Part shown: one piece after another, positions 11,276 to 22,250 of the stretch
Numbering within the stretch: the first letter of the stretch is position 1
Layout: every line of letters begins with the position of its first letter
Assembly: GCF_037126465.1 (NCBI RefSeq)
Contig: NC_088201.1
Coordinates: 66,796,879 to 66,860,878 of the forward strand
DNA from: Ornithodoros turicata
Taxonomy: Eukaryota > Arthropoda > Arachnida > Ixodida > Argasidae
DNA: 64,000 bases
Direction: 5' to 3'
The notes under the pieces: generated by a model
Seen by the model: only the letters and a program-made list of their open reading frames with translations
Told to the model about the DNA's origin: nothing
The model's database searches: none
Translations under genes and position numbers: made by a program

Positions 11276-11329
11276 CTGATTCAAATTCTTAAAGCAGCCC
11301 TTACAAAAATAAGTTTAGCCAGTCTATTG

Positions 11330-12780
11330 ACATCCTTTGGACGTCCTATTTCTTGAATAGACTTCCTTTGGACTACTGAATACAATGCCTGTCTGTTTCA
11401 AGACTATAGACATCCTTTGGACTACCGTGTATCCTTTCTTTGGCCCGTCAATGGGAGATTGGCACCAACAGTCTATAGACAACCTGCCATAGAAAGGAAA
11501 CATATATCTGCCATTGCCTGTCTGTTGACTTTCTAAAGGCTGACGATAGACTGGGCAGTGGTCAACATTCCCCTTCTACCACCATGATATGCCCACTATT
11601 TGGATTCATGAACCGTGATCAGCTGAATCCAAACCTGGAATTTTGCTGAGATCCTTTTTTGTAAAAGTGATGTTTTTTCCCTGTGTTGAGAAGCAATACT
11701 TGGCCATCATTGGCACACTCGTTGAGGACAATCCTTAGTACCACCTGCAATAGCTTAACCAGTGCAAGAACGTAGCACGTGCAGTTAGAAAGGCATATGC
11801 AGCACCGTCATCTTCTTTCTAGCAGAACAGAAATATCATATATTGCTCGACTGTCGAGCTTCCGCAAATTCGAGTGGCCTGCTTGCCTTTGACGAGTCAG
11901 AATGAATGGTGAGGTGTTCCAGTATGCCTACTTCTATCCCCGAAGTGAGGAATTGCTTGGAGTAGTAACTCAACACCAAGATAGCGCTTGTGTTTTTAAC
12001 TGCTTTCGGTCCGAGACATTCAGTAGGTCCATTGAAAGTCAAATTTGTGCAGTGCGTAGTATCCACGCAAGTTCACATTGATGCAGGTAGCGTGCTCACT
12101 GCATAAGTTTCACTTTCAATGGACCTACTGAATGTCTCAAACCGGAGGCAATTACAAACACAGGCGTTATCTTGGTGGTGATTTAATACTCCAAGATATT
12201 CCTTACTTCGGTCTTGGATGGATGCGTAATCGAATTAAGCAGGGCTACCTCACCCTACATTCAGACTCAGAGGCAAGCATGACACTCGAATTTGCGGAAG
12301 CTCGCAAGTCAAGCAAAATATGGTGTCTGTTTTCTCTTAGGAAGGAGGTGCAAGTGCTACGGGCTCAGGGGTGGACGTCTTGAAAGCACTAGAATTAAGT
12401 AATTGCGAGTGGCACTATTGGTTATCCACGATGACCCTGGACGTGTGCCAATGACGGCCAAGTATTGAAAGGCAAAGTAAAAAAACATCAATACACATAC
12501 ACACAACAGGAACTGATCAGAATTCCAGATTCATATTCAACATATTACAGTCCACGAATACGAATTTGGTGAATATAATGATGGTAGAAAGGCAATCGTG
12601 GATCAGTGGCCAGTCTATGGTCAGTCCATAGAATGTCAATAGACAGGCAATCGCAGTTGATCATTTCTTTTTTATAGCAGGTTGTCTATTGCTGCCAATC
12701 TCCAATTGGCTGTCTATGGGAAGGAAAAAGGGGTGTGCAAACGTGGTCTATGGGAAGGCAAGGGACCGCCTATAGCTTCA
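11330..12780. repeat. Large imperfect foldback with TCTATAGAC-type words
   Basis: Sequence at about 11440-11660 is the inverse of about 12500-12720, sharing the block around GGAGATTGGCA and repeated words such as CTATAGAC, TAGACAACCTGC and CTATTGACA. Further in, 11860-11920 is the inverse of 12240-12310. The centre at about 12070 is a tighter palindrome (GGTCCATTGAAAGT at 12025 against ACTTTCAATGGACC at 12111). No transposase is readable, and the boundaries are approximate. Confidence 0.6.
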
Positions 12781-12784
12781 ATGG

Positions 12785-13344
12785 ACGTTTGGACCATGGC
12801 TTCGTTCCATGCATCAGCACAAGAGTCCCAGTTCCAAAACGAAAAGGAAGAAGACCACAAGCCTGTAGGGGCAAGACATTGGCACTGGAAGAAAACACTT
12901 TGAAGAGCGCTCCATAAATGGCGCTCGAGGTCAAACGGAAACAAAATGCTGGCTCCAGCTGGCCCTTTTGCCTCAGTGTTGCTACTCTGAATTGTAGCTG
13001 CGTGACACACGTAACCGCGTGTATATTTACATGAAAGATATGCAAAAAATCTTTGCACGTGCTGTAAGACCTTAGAGGGGGGGATGTGGGGGATCTGTCA
13101 GAACCAGCAACGAATGACATGCAGATAAGCTCAACTTTTGCTCGCCAGTGCACTGTTATTTGTCCCATACATCGGCGATTGGAGTATGCTCTTCGAGCTG
13201 AGGGACACGTCATTAATCATAAACCGCATAATACTAGCACAATTCTAACAGTTGACATCAGCTTCCATCATCACTATATCTCCTGATTGGTCAGCCCAGG
13301 CTGAGGACCCGATTGGTTTATGCACAGACTACCAATTCATCACT
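12785..13344. other. No supported gene
   Basis: Overlapping open frames occur on both strands at 12714-13213, but no motif or splice context supports any of them. Confidence 0.25.
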
Positions 13345-13357
13345 CAGTAAAGAATAA

Positions 13358-13600
13358 GCTCCCGTGGCTCAGTGGTTAGCGTGCTGGCCATGTCACGTCG
13401 AGACTGGGAGGTACCCGGGTTCGAATCCCGGTGCCGGCTGTGCTGTCTGGGGTTTTTCCTGGGTTTTTCTCAGACGCTTTCAGACATATGTCGGCACAGT
13501 TCCCTTAGAAGTCGGCCCAGGACGCGCATTCCCCCAGGGCGTGAGTCGTGACGTTGCCCACATACGTGAGGCCGACAACGGCAAGCCCTATCACCACCAC
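13358..13600 (+). mobile_element. Full-length tRNA-derived SINE, Ruka-like, with 13-bp target duplication
   Basis: The head has an A-box (TGGCTCAGTGGTTAG) and a B-box (GGTTCGAATCCC) spaced as in a tRNA promoter. The body carries the GGGTTTTTCC, TGTCGGCACAGTTCCC and AAGTCGGCCCAGGACGC segments of tick Ruka-type SINEs, and the tail is a CACCAC repeat. The exact repeat CAGTAAAGAATAA flanks it at 13345-13357 and 13601-13613, which defines both ends and proves insertion by target-primed reverse transcription. It is non-coding, and open frames across it are not genes. Confidence 0.9.
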
Positions 13601-13613
13601 CAGTAAAGAATAA

Positions 13614-14675
13614 TTATATCCGAAACGAAAGAGGTATAAGCACGATGGTATCTTGCATGAATCTGCGCCGAGGTTTTTAGGCCGATTCCTTTTTTTGGGG
13701 GGAGGGCACCGATGTGTACATGGCGTCCATACCTTCTGACGATCTGTGTAGAAACGCCAGCGTCGGTTCGAGATGTTAGGACAATAATCTTCGAGCTACC
13801 CATTGGAATGATTCTCCATGTGCACATCGATGTCACTCTAATCCATCATAGGACGTTTGGAAGCACCTAGTCCATCTGCATTTGGTCCCACGTTCATTGC
13901 GACAAGCAAACCCGAAGGTAAAGCGCTGCAAACGAAGTGTTATTTTGGGACCTAAGATTCATTGGAAGCCAAAAGACTACCAAAGACGATTTTGTTCGCA
14001 AGCCATAGCAGCTGACAAGGTCGTATGAAGTCTATTCTTTGCGAATCTTCCTCACACTCCAATGCTATTTTAGTCTACAATTTTCAGCACATATACAGGA
14101 CAAACAAACAAAAATCATAGAAATTAGTGGTTTCAAAGGTGTAAGACCATTCACTTGCCTTGATATACACCCAGTTTACGTTCATTCCTTGTATTCGCTA
14201 GCGGCCACCAACGGCGAAACTGACGGGAAAGAGTCTGCGAAGCTGTCATGGTCGGTATAAAGAGCTAGGGAATAATATGAGTGCACCCAAAGAGGATGTA
14301 ATAGGACACAGCCACCAAACACATCTTGAAGGATCAATGAGGAGAGTATCTTGTTGGTTTCCGAGGTCCAGCGTCGAGGGCTCGATTATTTCGATTTTAT
14401 GTAAAGGGAAGCATAAATGCTTGCAGCTTGCATTGGCTCAGACAAAGCGCAGTGTCTGCGCTTGCAGATGCCTGTTTGTTGCCTGTAATCTCTGCGGACT
14501 GCAGAGAGTGAACCTGGGCGTAGAAAGATCTCACAGGTTTTATATAGCTGTTATGCGTGCCGTACTGCAAAAGCCTCTTAAGCAATAGTGTTTCAGATCA
14601 TTTGGAGTTGGAGTAACTGGATTTGAGATCATTTTTAATATCACATATCATCATAAACTACAATATAAAGCTCAC
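13614..14675. other. No supported gene
   Basis: No exon with a recognisable motif. The stretch directly follows (in minus orientation) a possible leader exon at 14734-14676 but gives no convincing second exon. Confidence 0.3.
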
Positions 14676-14734
14676 GTACGTATTGCACATATCGCAAGCA
14701 GGACGAAAACAATATTCCAGAGCGAGGTGATCAT
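14676..14734 (-). CDS. Possible signal-peptide exon of a downstream minus-strand gene
   Basis: An ATG at 14734 opens 19 codons plus two bases, rich in Ile, Val, Leu, Ala and Phe, resembling a secretory signal peptide. It ends at a donor (GTGAGC, from 14675). It begins 84 bp beyond the stop of the last exon of the minus-strand family gene at 14818. A tandem second gene copy starting here would fit expansion of that family, but no second exon was found. It could equally be chance hydrophobic sequence in the 3' UTR. Confidence 0.25.
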
Positions 14735-14817
14735 ATTGATCCTATCTGCTAGGCGTAGTTGTGCCAGAAACGATGGTCTCGAAGCTTGAGAAAATAATTG
14801 TATCGTTTTGCAGCGTT

Positions 14818-14982
14818 TCAACACGAAGTGAACGTCTTTGCAGCAAGGTCTTTCAGGTGGTGAACGATTATCAAGTCTCCCTTGTATTTGTCGTCGTCGC
14901 AGGCATTTGTAGAATCTGCATTTTCTATGCTGAACATGCAGTAGCCCCCTTGGAAATTGTAATCCACAGCAGCGCGGCACAT
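14818..14982 (-). CDS. Tick-type extracellular family protein, last exon
   Basis: The exon follows an acceptor (CCTTGCAG) and encodes 54 residues to a TGA at 14820-14818. It starts Met-Cys-Arg-Ala-Ala-Val-Asp-Tyr, has further cysteines at exon residues 15 and 28 and at the C-terminal end, and an acidic Cys-Asp-Asp-Asp run. It joins in phase 0 to the exon at 15929-15830. By my recollection, C-terminal exons of this lineage-expanded tick family have such a short Cys-containing segment followed by a hydrophobic and basic helix. The enzymatic role, if any, is unknown to me. Confidence 0.6.
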   Translation of the reverse strand: MCRAAVDYNFQGGYCMFSIENADSTNACDDDKYKGDLIIVHHLKDLAAKTFTSC

Positions 14983-15368
14983 CTGCAAGGAACAAACAAC
15001 AACTTTATTTAAATGATGATCAGTGGGGACATCTACAAGGAAATACATTACAAACCATACAATTAATCACAACACCTGTATCTACTACTTAGCATATCAC
15101 ATTGGTAGGGTCTCGGATTTTCGAATTCATCCGCGAAAATCCGAAAAACCTAAGCCGGTAAAATTTAAAGCGATTCAGACTTTTACGGAAAACTTCGCTT
15201 TGGGGTGTTCCAGTTACCGAGAGTTCAGCTGGAAGACTGATTGACGGGGGACATCTCCGTGTGTGTCGAGATTGTCTGGCATCGCAGCTTACCACCAGTG
15301 CAACAAGGAAGAGTCGCTCTCGTGGGCCAAGTGTACTTGGCAACATCTTTGCCAAGAGGCACCAGCGG

Positions 15369-15592
15369 CATGGCCGAGGGGCTTAAGGCGTCCCGCTCGT
15401 TGGCAGGGTTTTCTCTGGGTTTTCCGAAGACTTTCCAGACGAATGTCGGCACAGTTCCCCCTAAAGTCGGCCCAGGACGCATACTAACCCCCCTGTCGCC
15501 AACTCCTTCCTGCTGTCCTCTCTCCATCTGTCCACATTTGTACGCCGCTCATAGCCACAGTTGCTTCGCGGTGCTAACACGGAATGAAAAAA
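15369..15592 (+). mobile_element. SINE with a second type of tRNA-like head on the Ruka-like body
   Basis: The head reads GGCATGGCCGAGGGGCTTAA, like the 5' part of a Ser- or Leu-type tRNA, and is cut before a B-box. It is fused to the same body words as the SINE at 13358 (GGGTTTTC, TGTCGGCACAGTTCCCCCTAAAGTCGGCCCAGGACGC, split here by small differences). The distal part differs (CTGTCGCCAACTCC and following) and ends in an A-run at 15584-15592. No clear target duplication was found. Confidence 0.65.
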
Positions 15593-15829
15593 AAAGGAGA
15601 GGGGCACTTCGACATTGGTGTCATTGAACGTCCCTATTGAGTGACTGTACTTGACATGAGGGCATTTTAAGGTCATTTGCGTCATTTTCGCGGCCAGCTT
15701 CTAAACATTCAGCACCTAAGGTTTCAATGGAGCCCAGACACATATAAATTGTCTACTTGGAGGGCCAGTTAGTTGTCGCAACGCAGGCAATCAGATGGGT
15801 CTCCCCGTACCACGCCTTACGTAAATTAC

Positions 15830-15929
15830 CTTTTCTTCCATCGTGTCCGCGGTATCGAATGCATATAGGACGCCATCCTTGATGCCGTACTGTAGCACGG
15901 TGCCGTTGTCTTTTATGGTGGAGTTTATC
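15830..15929 (-). CDS. Tick-type extracellular family protein, penultimate exon
   Basis: The acceptor TTCTGCAG precedes 15929; one base completes an arginine codon and 33 codons follow to a donor (AAAAG then GTAATT) at 15829. The peptide contains a Tyr-Gly-Ile-Lys-Asp-Gly block and Ala-Phe-Asp-Thr, then ends Glu-Glu-Lys. The start phase (2) equals the end phase of the exon at 36244-36120, and the end phase (0) equals the start of the exon at 14982. Joining across the 20-kb gap is an inference from phase and family resemblance. An alternative acceptor nine bases upstream would break the phase. Confidence 0.6.
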
Positions 15930-15989
15930 CTGCAGAACTTGGAAGAAAGGTAACAGTCAAGAGTGAAGCTCATCAACACAGGTGCAAGT

Positions 15990-17400
15990 GAAAATCGAGT
16001 GGTTCACACTGAGGAAAGAGAATGTTGCGCTCAGTGCAGTAAATTTTATTTAAATGTCCCATGGAACTATTTCTTCGGCATCGAGCATCGGTTTTCATGC
16101 CGAGCATCACATGCGCGGCACAGCAGAAATGAATTCCCTGTCTCCGCGCGCCTAGCTAGTCGCCATAGCCTCATGGCTGTGACGTTAGCTATTATGTCAG
16201 AAACCCCGCTCTGTGTCTATCCTTTTCACATGCATTCCGGTCACACCGAGAATCATCCAGTATCAGCCCACCAGCTCCCGTGTAGTAGTAGCAGAGCTAC
16301 CAACACGACACAAGTGTTCATATCAGCGTTCTGACATGCAAATTATCGTAAAAGATCATTTTGTTTTGTACAGACGAACCAAACAACCATCCCACACACC
16401 TCAGAAATATATTTTCACATCCTGTATATACATAATAGCTAGTTGAGGCTTTGCCGACACAAAGAATATTAATCTCAAGATTTTTATGTATCAATATTTT
16501 TTATTAATATCAATCCAATGAACATCTGAAACAAAGACAAGTCGATAATTAATTTATTTCACAACACGTGGCACAATTCGTCGTTTCTAAGCAAGCGACA
16601 TGAGTGCACCATGGAAACGGGGAAAGTTGCTCTACAAAGGAAACATATCTTTTTCGCTAGCTACAGGGTGAAGTAGTTTAATTCAAACTCAAATATTCTA
16701 ACAACAAACTGAGAGAGAGAGAGAGAGGACATGCTTTCTAGCCGAATCCACCGACCGTAAACTTCCCCTCATGTCAAGGGAGAAGCAAGGTATTTACGAC
16801 TTCTACGCCCGAAGTACGGGGGACTCGTACACAGAATCACTGAATGCATCAGTTTTTTCTTACACCAAAACATGTCACATGTATTTTTTTTGTAAATCAG
16901 TTTGCATAATTCTCAATCCATCAAGTTTGAGTAATCTTATAAGCACGGCATGAGCCGGAACACATTTTTTTTTAAATTCAATTCTAAGCGTGGTATAGCA
17001 ACACACAGCACACGGAAGGAGAGGTGAATATCAATTGAATGATTCAGGTAGCGCTATCGAATTCAAAGCATCAGTAAGGTCACAAGATTTTAACCAATAA
17101 AATGAGCATAGGTGTAGAAGCACACTGGAAAACAGAACAAACAATTGCTCTACAAAGGAAACATCATCGAACAGATGAACGGATTTTGCAAACGTTACCA
17201 TGAGTGGTGGGAGGATGTGATAAAAAAATGCTTCGAGAAAGAGCCACGAAACGATACCATTATCACTGGTTTTCGACATGCCATAGACATGGTCGTATTC
17301 TGAGATATGGGATAAATTACACAGTTAGAGGTGCAAGAAATTGTGCGTCAAATCTACAGTCGTTACAAAAACATCTACACAACAAGATTGGAAGGACCAC
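15990..17400. other. No supported gene; GA microsatellite
   Basis: Contains (GA)n at about 16711-16728. The words CTCTACAAAGGAAACAT occur at 16632 and again at 17150, the second at the upstream edge of the conserved ORF region. Reading 17150-17400 gives broken coding-like sequence continuous with the repeat unit below. Confidence 0.3.
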
Positions 17401-17409
17401 TGGGATAGA

Positions 17410-17853
17410 TGGAGATAGAGCTTTTGAGATCAGCTGACGAAGAACTGAAGTACTCGACGTCAGACGTAGTCGATATAATTGCAAATGGTTGCATTCATCA
17501 AGAAAGCTGTCAGATCAAATTACCATATACAAGTGGTGTATTTTGCACAATTCATTATGGATTTGCTGAAATTACATTTGTCTATTGACATGGAAAGTAC
17601 TAAAAAGTAAAAAAATCTTATCACATGATGTGTTTCACTATCACGGCTATGCAGTTATTTTCGTCTACCAGTTGATGCAGTCACTTGAACCAATTTCCAA
17701 TGAGCAGAAATTTAATATTCTCATACAACATCTAATGTACCATCACTTGTCGAAACTCAACGACCATATCAACCGTGGTAGACAATTGGACAATTTTCAC
17801 CTAATATTGTCTTGCACGCTCTTCAAGAACCTATATACGAAAAAAGGAAACAT
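17410..17853 (+). pseudogene. Unrecognised conserved ORF, copy A, 5' part (split by insertion)
   Basis: I do not recognise this protein. An open stretch from 17585 (after a TGA upstream) runs without a stop to 17853. It is clearly homologous, residue by residue, to the minus-strand frame 22705-22440. Shared blocks include Phe-Val-Tyr-Gln-Leu, Asn-Glu-Gln-Lys-Phe-Asn-Ile, Leu-Met-Tyr-His-His-Leu and Leu-Asp-Asn-Phe-His-Leu-Ile-Leu-Ser-Cys-Thr. The part 17410-17480 matches 23200-23140 on the other strand (Arg-Ser-Ala-Asp-Glu-Glu-Leu-Lys-Tyr-Ser-Thr-Ser-Asp). The frame is cut at 17853 by a 3.5-kb insertion and resumes at 21398. Confidence 0.6.
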
Positions 17854-20800
17854 CGCGGTCCCTCGGTACTCTTTCTGGTCAGGAAACTCCGCCAAAAAGT
17901 TCGCCGAGGGCGTCACGACGACGCGTGGCGGCGCATCGGTCGTTCGGGGGGAGACTTTCGTGTCCGCAGGTGGCCTGCGCGTATGGTTTGCATAGCGTTT
18001 CTGCCGCTGTTTAGAAGTCTGACTTTTTTTTTTTTTGCTTGCATTTTGCGAGCGTAACCAGAGGTTAATTTCTGAATATCTCTGAATTTTACTGCAATCT
18101 TTCCACTCTGTTCGTATGTAAGAATGATCTACGCAGATCAAGGAGACTGGAGTGCGTGATATTTCGTGGTGACTACGTTCTTCATGGAAGGGGAGCCGCA
18201 ACTTGACGAGAAGTGAATGAAATTATTCTTTCTTTGTCTACGAAACAGCGATGACTTGGCATACGGGAATAGACACAAAACATTCGGTCTTTGTCTTATT
18301 GGAGATGTAGTGCGATGAGTGTGATTTCTTGAGCTCCTTCAAGTTGATTGCTGTGTGACACGTGTTGCATCAAACACTAAGAACCGTAACATTTTCAAAG
18401 GGTAGATCTTTAAACATGATGTCAACACAATACGATTTCTAAGGGTACAGCTTGCGGGGAAAGATGTAATGCCAGGTCGGCTTAGTAAACTCAGTTCGCT
18501 TGTACCCGTTCATTTATATACGCGTTTACATACTCGTTTTTGCTGAACCGGAAGCGGGGAGAGGGAGGGTTGATATTTTTATCTTTTTACTTATTCATTT
18601 TTATTTTTCCTTCCTGATTTTCAATGCGTTAAAAGTTTCTGCGGACCATAACCTACAGACTCTAGAGCTCATTCATGGCCGTGTAATGTGCTTAAAAATA
18701 TATATTTTCCTTGTCTTCATCATTAATTTCAAGCGAAAGGCTGACTCAAGCAATTTTCCGCATTTCCCCTTACTTATCTCTTTCCAGTTCTTATTTATTT
18801 GTCACCAGGTACCACAACGTTGTTCTCGTAAATGATTTGTTTGACCAATCCTAAAACTTCCTTCCGAGCAATGAGAGCAATGGCCGCTCCCAAATAAAAC
18901 TTCATTCCATAATTTTAAATAGTTTGTTCATTGGAACGTCCTGAAACTGATCTGACTGATATGCCCAGGCTATCTACAACACGATGATAGTTTCGCCGCT
19001 GAATTTGACTCCTGAATCTTGTCAGTCAATTCCTATAGTTGGAAAGCGCTATTACGCCGCACTTCAGTAAGCGGAAATTCGATCCTGTTAATTTACTAAC
19101 ACGGCTTGAATCATGTTGGAATCTCATTACTCATCACAACTGGCTGACCAGTCAATCCAAACTGCAAAAAAAAAAAAAAAAACAGTAGAAGGGCTTGAAG
19201 TATTCTTCAGAAAGATTATCAAGGGGTGATCATATGCATTACCTTTAAAGGGAACGAGCTAGAGCTACTGCTTTCTTACGTAGATACATCCCTTCCCAAA
19301 GTGTGTAGAGATGGCTATCTAGAATACGATAATAGTATAATGGATCAGTTATTGTCAACATTGTGTGGGGCTCCGCACCACATCGAAAAATAAAATAAGT
19401 TTATTTCTTCACCGAAGACGATCGAGCCATGCGATTTATAGTATGTGTATCCCCCGGCTCTCATGCCGGCAGAGACGACGTTCACATAATTAAAATACAT
19501 GATTTCTATAAGTACTTCTTCTGGCGTATTATCTGTCTGCGCCGACATAGAATCACCTAGTAATCTTTGTCTCTGTCCAAGTTACAACAAACTGCTACGA
19601 CGAAAACAAGAAAATCACGCGTTTGGAAGGTTTCGCCCTCATGCATAACTTCGGAAAGCGTCATTGCCTTACAATATATGACTTCTTTGCGTAATTGTGT
19701 AACAAAATGCATTGATATGTTTCTCGACCTTCATTGAGAGCCATCAGCGAGAGCAAAGTTTCCGTGTCAGAAAAAGACAACAACAAAAGCTGCAATCTAC
19801 GTAGAAAATCTGCAAATTTATATTCACTGAACGGAAATGTGTCGACTCAATTCATGAACCGATTCGTGAATTAATTATTTCTACTCTGAATCCGAAACAA
19901 AGTTTAAAAAGTAGTCGATCAAATCTTCCCTGCAAACAGGGAGCTTCATGGAAACATCAGGGGAATGAACGTGTAGTATATTTCTATTGTCGGGAAAAAC
20001 TCACGTGACCTCAGACGTCGGGCCAATCGTTGGGTCTCGGTAGAGTAGTTTTTTGCTTTGTTTTATTTTGTCTCCATGGGTGACGCGTGACGTAAAGCGA
20101 CGCTGCCGAGGGGTTCTCTTTCCCTTTCACCTCTGTTCTCTCCTCGCTTTGGCGGTTCTGGATTTTCGTTCGCATCCAGTGAAATAAATAAAACGCGGAA
20201 GCGTTGGCTCTTTCTGTTGCACAAGGTGCTTTATTTTTCGGGATTGGTATTTCCAAATCACACATATGCAGTCTTCTGTATCTGCGCCAAACACGAACTT
20301 GACATGAACATTGTTTCTGAAGTTCGAGTAATATGCCGAAGCAACTTCACATTCACTGTTAGCTGATGTCTCAAGTGGAAGACCTCACAGTAGATCAGTA
20401 AATTCACTGCACAGGCACACACATTCACAAATCCAGCATGACAGAAAACATGTCCATATCCCTTTGCTGCTTGTATAGTGTCACATGTCAAGGCTGACCC
20501 GTCACAAAGGAACCTGTGCAGCTGCTAAGCCAAAAGATGATGTTCCAACCACTCAGAGTGGCATATCCATTCTATTGAGTCCATGCCGATGCTTTTCTGA
20601 AGCAGATATGAGTTCAGCAGTACCTAGTTGATACCTGAGCAAGAAAGACCAGAACAGGGATCAAAAAACGTGAAAACTAAAAATTCTACCGGCCGAAATG
20701 CTGAGTATATGCCACAGGTGCGGTGCTATGCTATGCTACGCTAAGCGGCAGAATGGAATAGGAACTGACTTACCTGCCATCGAGTGGAAAAACACAGTAT

Positions 20801-21389
20801 TGATCCTCCTTGAATCGTTGTCGCGCCAAGCAAGCGAAGCAGACCTGCGCCTTCCACTTATCTATCACTGAATTTACTTGCAGAAGTATCCAAGAGGATT
20901 CGAGTTTTGCAGAGTCGGTATCGACGGGCACTAAAAGCCATCTAAAGCGGTACCGGCAAAGATGCTTTGCGTGCGTCCCTGCTGCACCATATTTCGAAAC
21001 TTTACGGCGAACTGCTCCGGCACCCCAGACACGGCGGTGCCCGCTTTCCCGCGCCACGGAAAGGTTATAATTTCAAACCGACCAATGAGCGCTCGCATAC
21101 CAGGGGAGCGGCCGCAGGAGCCAATGGGATGCTCTCGGTAGAGAACTCGCGCTTCCACGTAAAACTTTTGACGTTTCATGACGTTTGATGACGCGAAAGG
21201 CTCGCAGCGCCTCATTTTAGTCCGCAAAGGAACTCGCGAGTTTCACCCCCTTGGAAACGTTGTCTGCTCCACGAGGATGTCTCCCCCCGAACGACGCGAT
21301 CGCCCCACGCGGGAGCAATTGTCCCTAGGTGACCTTCTCTATTGCATTCGAGCGGAGTTTCCTGACCAGAAAGGGTATTGAGGGACCGT
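17854..21389. mobile_element. 3.5-kb DNA transposon-like insertion with 8-bp target duplication
   Basis: GGAAACAT occurs directly before the element (17846-17853) and directly after it (21390-21397). The ends are inverted: CGGTCCCTC followed by CTTTCTGGTCAGGAAACTCCG on the left, matched in reverse at 21355-21389. Similarity of the two ends continues about 150 bp inward (shared CGTTCGGGGGGAGAC). The uninterrupted homologous site at about 22465 on the minus strand shows the empty target. An 8-bp duplication fits hAT or P superfamilies. The interior encodes no transposase that I can read, so it is probably non-autonomous or decayed. A 7-bp duplication with one extra terminal base is also possible. 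Confidence 0.8.
18000..21350. other. Interior of the 3.5-kb insertion: no recognisable transposase
   Basis: AT-rich left part, A-run at about 19167-19183, and a more GC-rich right part from about 20770. A strong minus-strand donor-like site (GGCAG then GTAAGT) lies at 20774, and the frame 19548-19345 (minus, 67 codons) opens with a good start context. No known domain is visible in either. Words shared with 49.10-49.23 kb (CGCAAAGGAACTCGC) show that part of the right end is a dispersed repeat. Confidence 0.4.
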
Positions 21390-21397
21390 GGAAACAT

Positions 21398-21610
21398 GAC
21401 TAAGAGATTGCACAAGTTCGTGATAGCTAAATGCACGTTACTCAAGCACTACAAATACGGCGAAGTCATATCACCTGTGTCAACGCTGGATTCAAGCGAC
21501 CCATCATAACTACTATATGTGCATTCCCAATTCATCATTCAACAAGACAAAGACAGCAAACGAAAACTTCGGAGTTTGTGAGAGGACAGTTGTAATATAT
21601 GAAAATAAAC
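21398..21610 (+). pseudogene. Unrecognised conserved ORF, copy A, 3' part
   Basis: Resumes the frame broken at 17853. The sequence after the target duplication matches the minus-strand copy at 22460-22260, including Lys-Arg-Leu-x-Lys-Phe-Val and Leu-Leu-Lys-x-Tyr-Lys-Tyr-Gly-Glu. Copy A reaches a stop at about 21507 where copy B stays open. Nucleotide similarity continues to about 21610 (GACAAAGACAGCAA and AAACTTCGGAGTTTG shared). Confidence 0.55.
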
Positions 21611-22250
21611 AAGTGTGTAATTGAAAGAATGGGTGTAGATTCTTTTGTCATCACGTAGTGTAAGGATTGCCATATCGATTTCTTCACATCACAACCAAGA
21701 ACGAGCAGCGAAGATTTTGACCACATTTAGTATGGTACAAACTGGTAACAATGATGAGGTTCAAATAGTGAAGTTATCTGCCTGTTAGGATATGTTACAT
21801 TATACGCTAATTATTAATTTTTTGAAATTAAACATTTGAGCAAATTAATGAAGACGGTGTAGCAAAGTTTCAAAATAAACTATATTAGAAAGTCCAAAGG
21901 GCATACTTAAATTTAGAGGTTTATAGCTCATAATGAGGCAACCAAATCCAAACTGTACAACAAATATCATTCCTTGCTTCAGGTTTCACCAGTCAAAGCC
22001 GCCCATATTTTCTTACAAATTTCAGAATTTTTAAGATATAGGTTAAACACTTGTGCATAGTCAGTCGATATAGCAAGAAGCGCTATGTTTGAATGTAGCC
22101 TAGCTACATTAAAAGCTAATCGTGATGATTTTTTTATTTGAGCGTTTTGCCGGCCAGTTTTGAAAATTAAGCATTTGAAGGAAGAGAATTAAAATGCATG
22201 ATATGGCAAAGTTTAAAATTAATTATATTACAATTGGTTTTAATGGACGA
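21611..22250. other. Spacer between inverted copies, with internal direct repeat
   Basis: About 21800-21890 and 22140-22230 are diverged direct repeats (both contain AAATTAA(A/G)CATTTGA and GCAAAGTTT(C)AAAATAA words). AT-rich, no gene. Confidence 0.4.

Larger units (their letters stand above)
8095..11280 (-). mobile_element. BEL/Pao LTR retrotransposon remnant (pol only)
   Basis: A decayed pol region reads on the minus strand in the order RT, RNase H, integrase, which is the BEL/Pao arrangement. It is broken by several frameshifts and stops. No gag, protease or long terminal repeat is visible. The RT side ends abruptly at about 11280, just before a separate foldback element, and the integrase side ends near an A-tract at 8064-8080. 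It is a truncated, dead copy. Confidence 0.85.

Noticed and set aside
13364..13440. A functional tRNA gene
   Set aside because: A- and B-boxes are present but the cloverleaf is incomplete and the sequence continues into a SINE body with a target duplication.
20770..21227. THAP-like exon in the right part of the 3.5-kb insertion
   Set aside because: A good donor-like site exists at 20774 but no frame contains the C2CH ligands or the closing Pro box; not supported.
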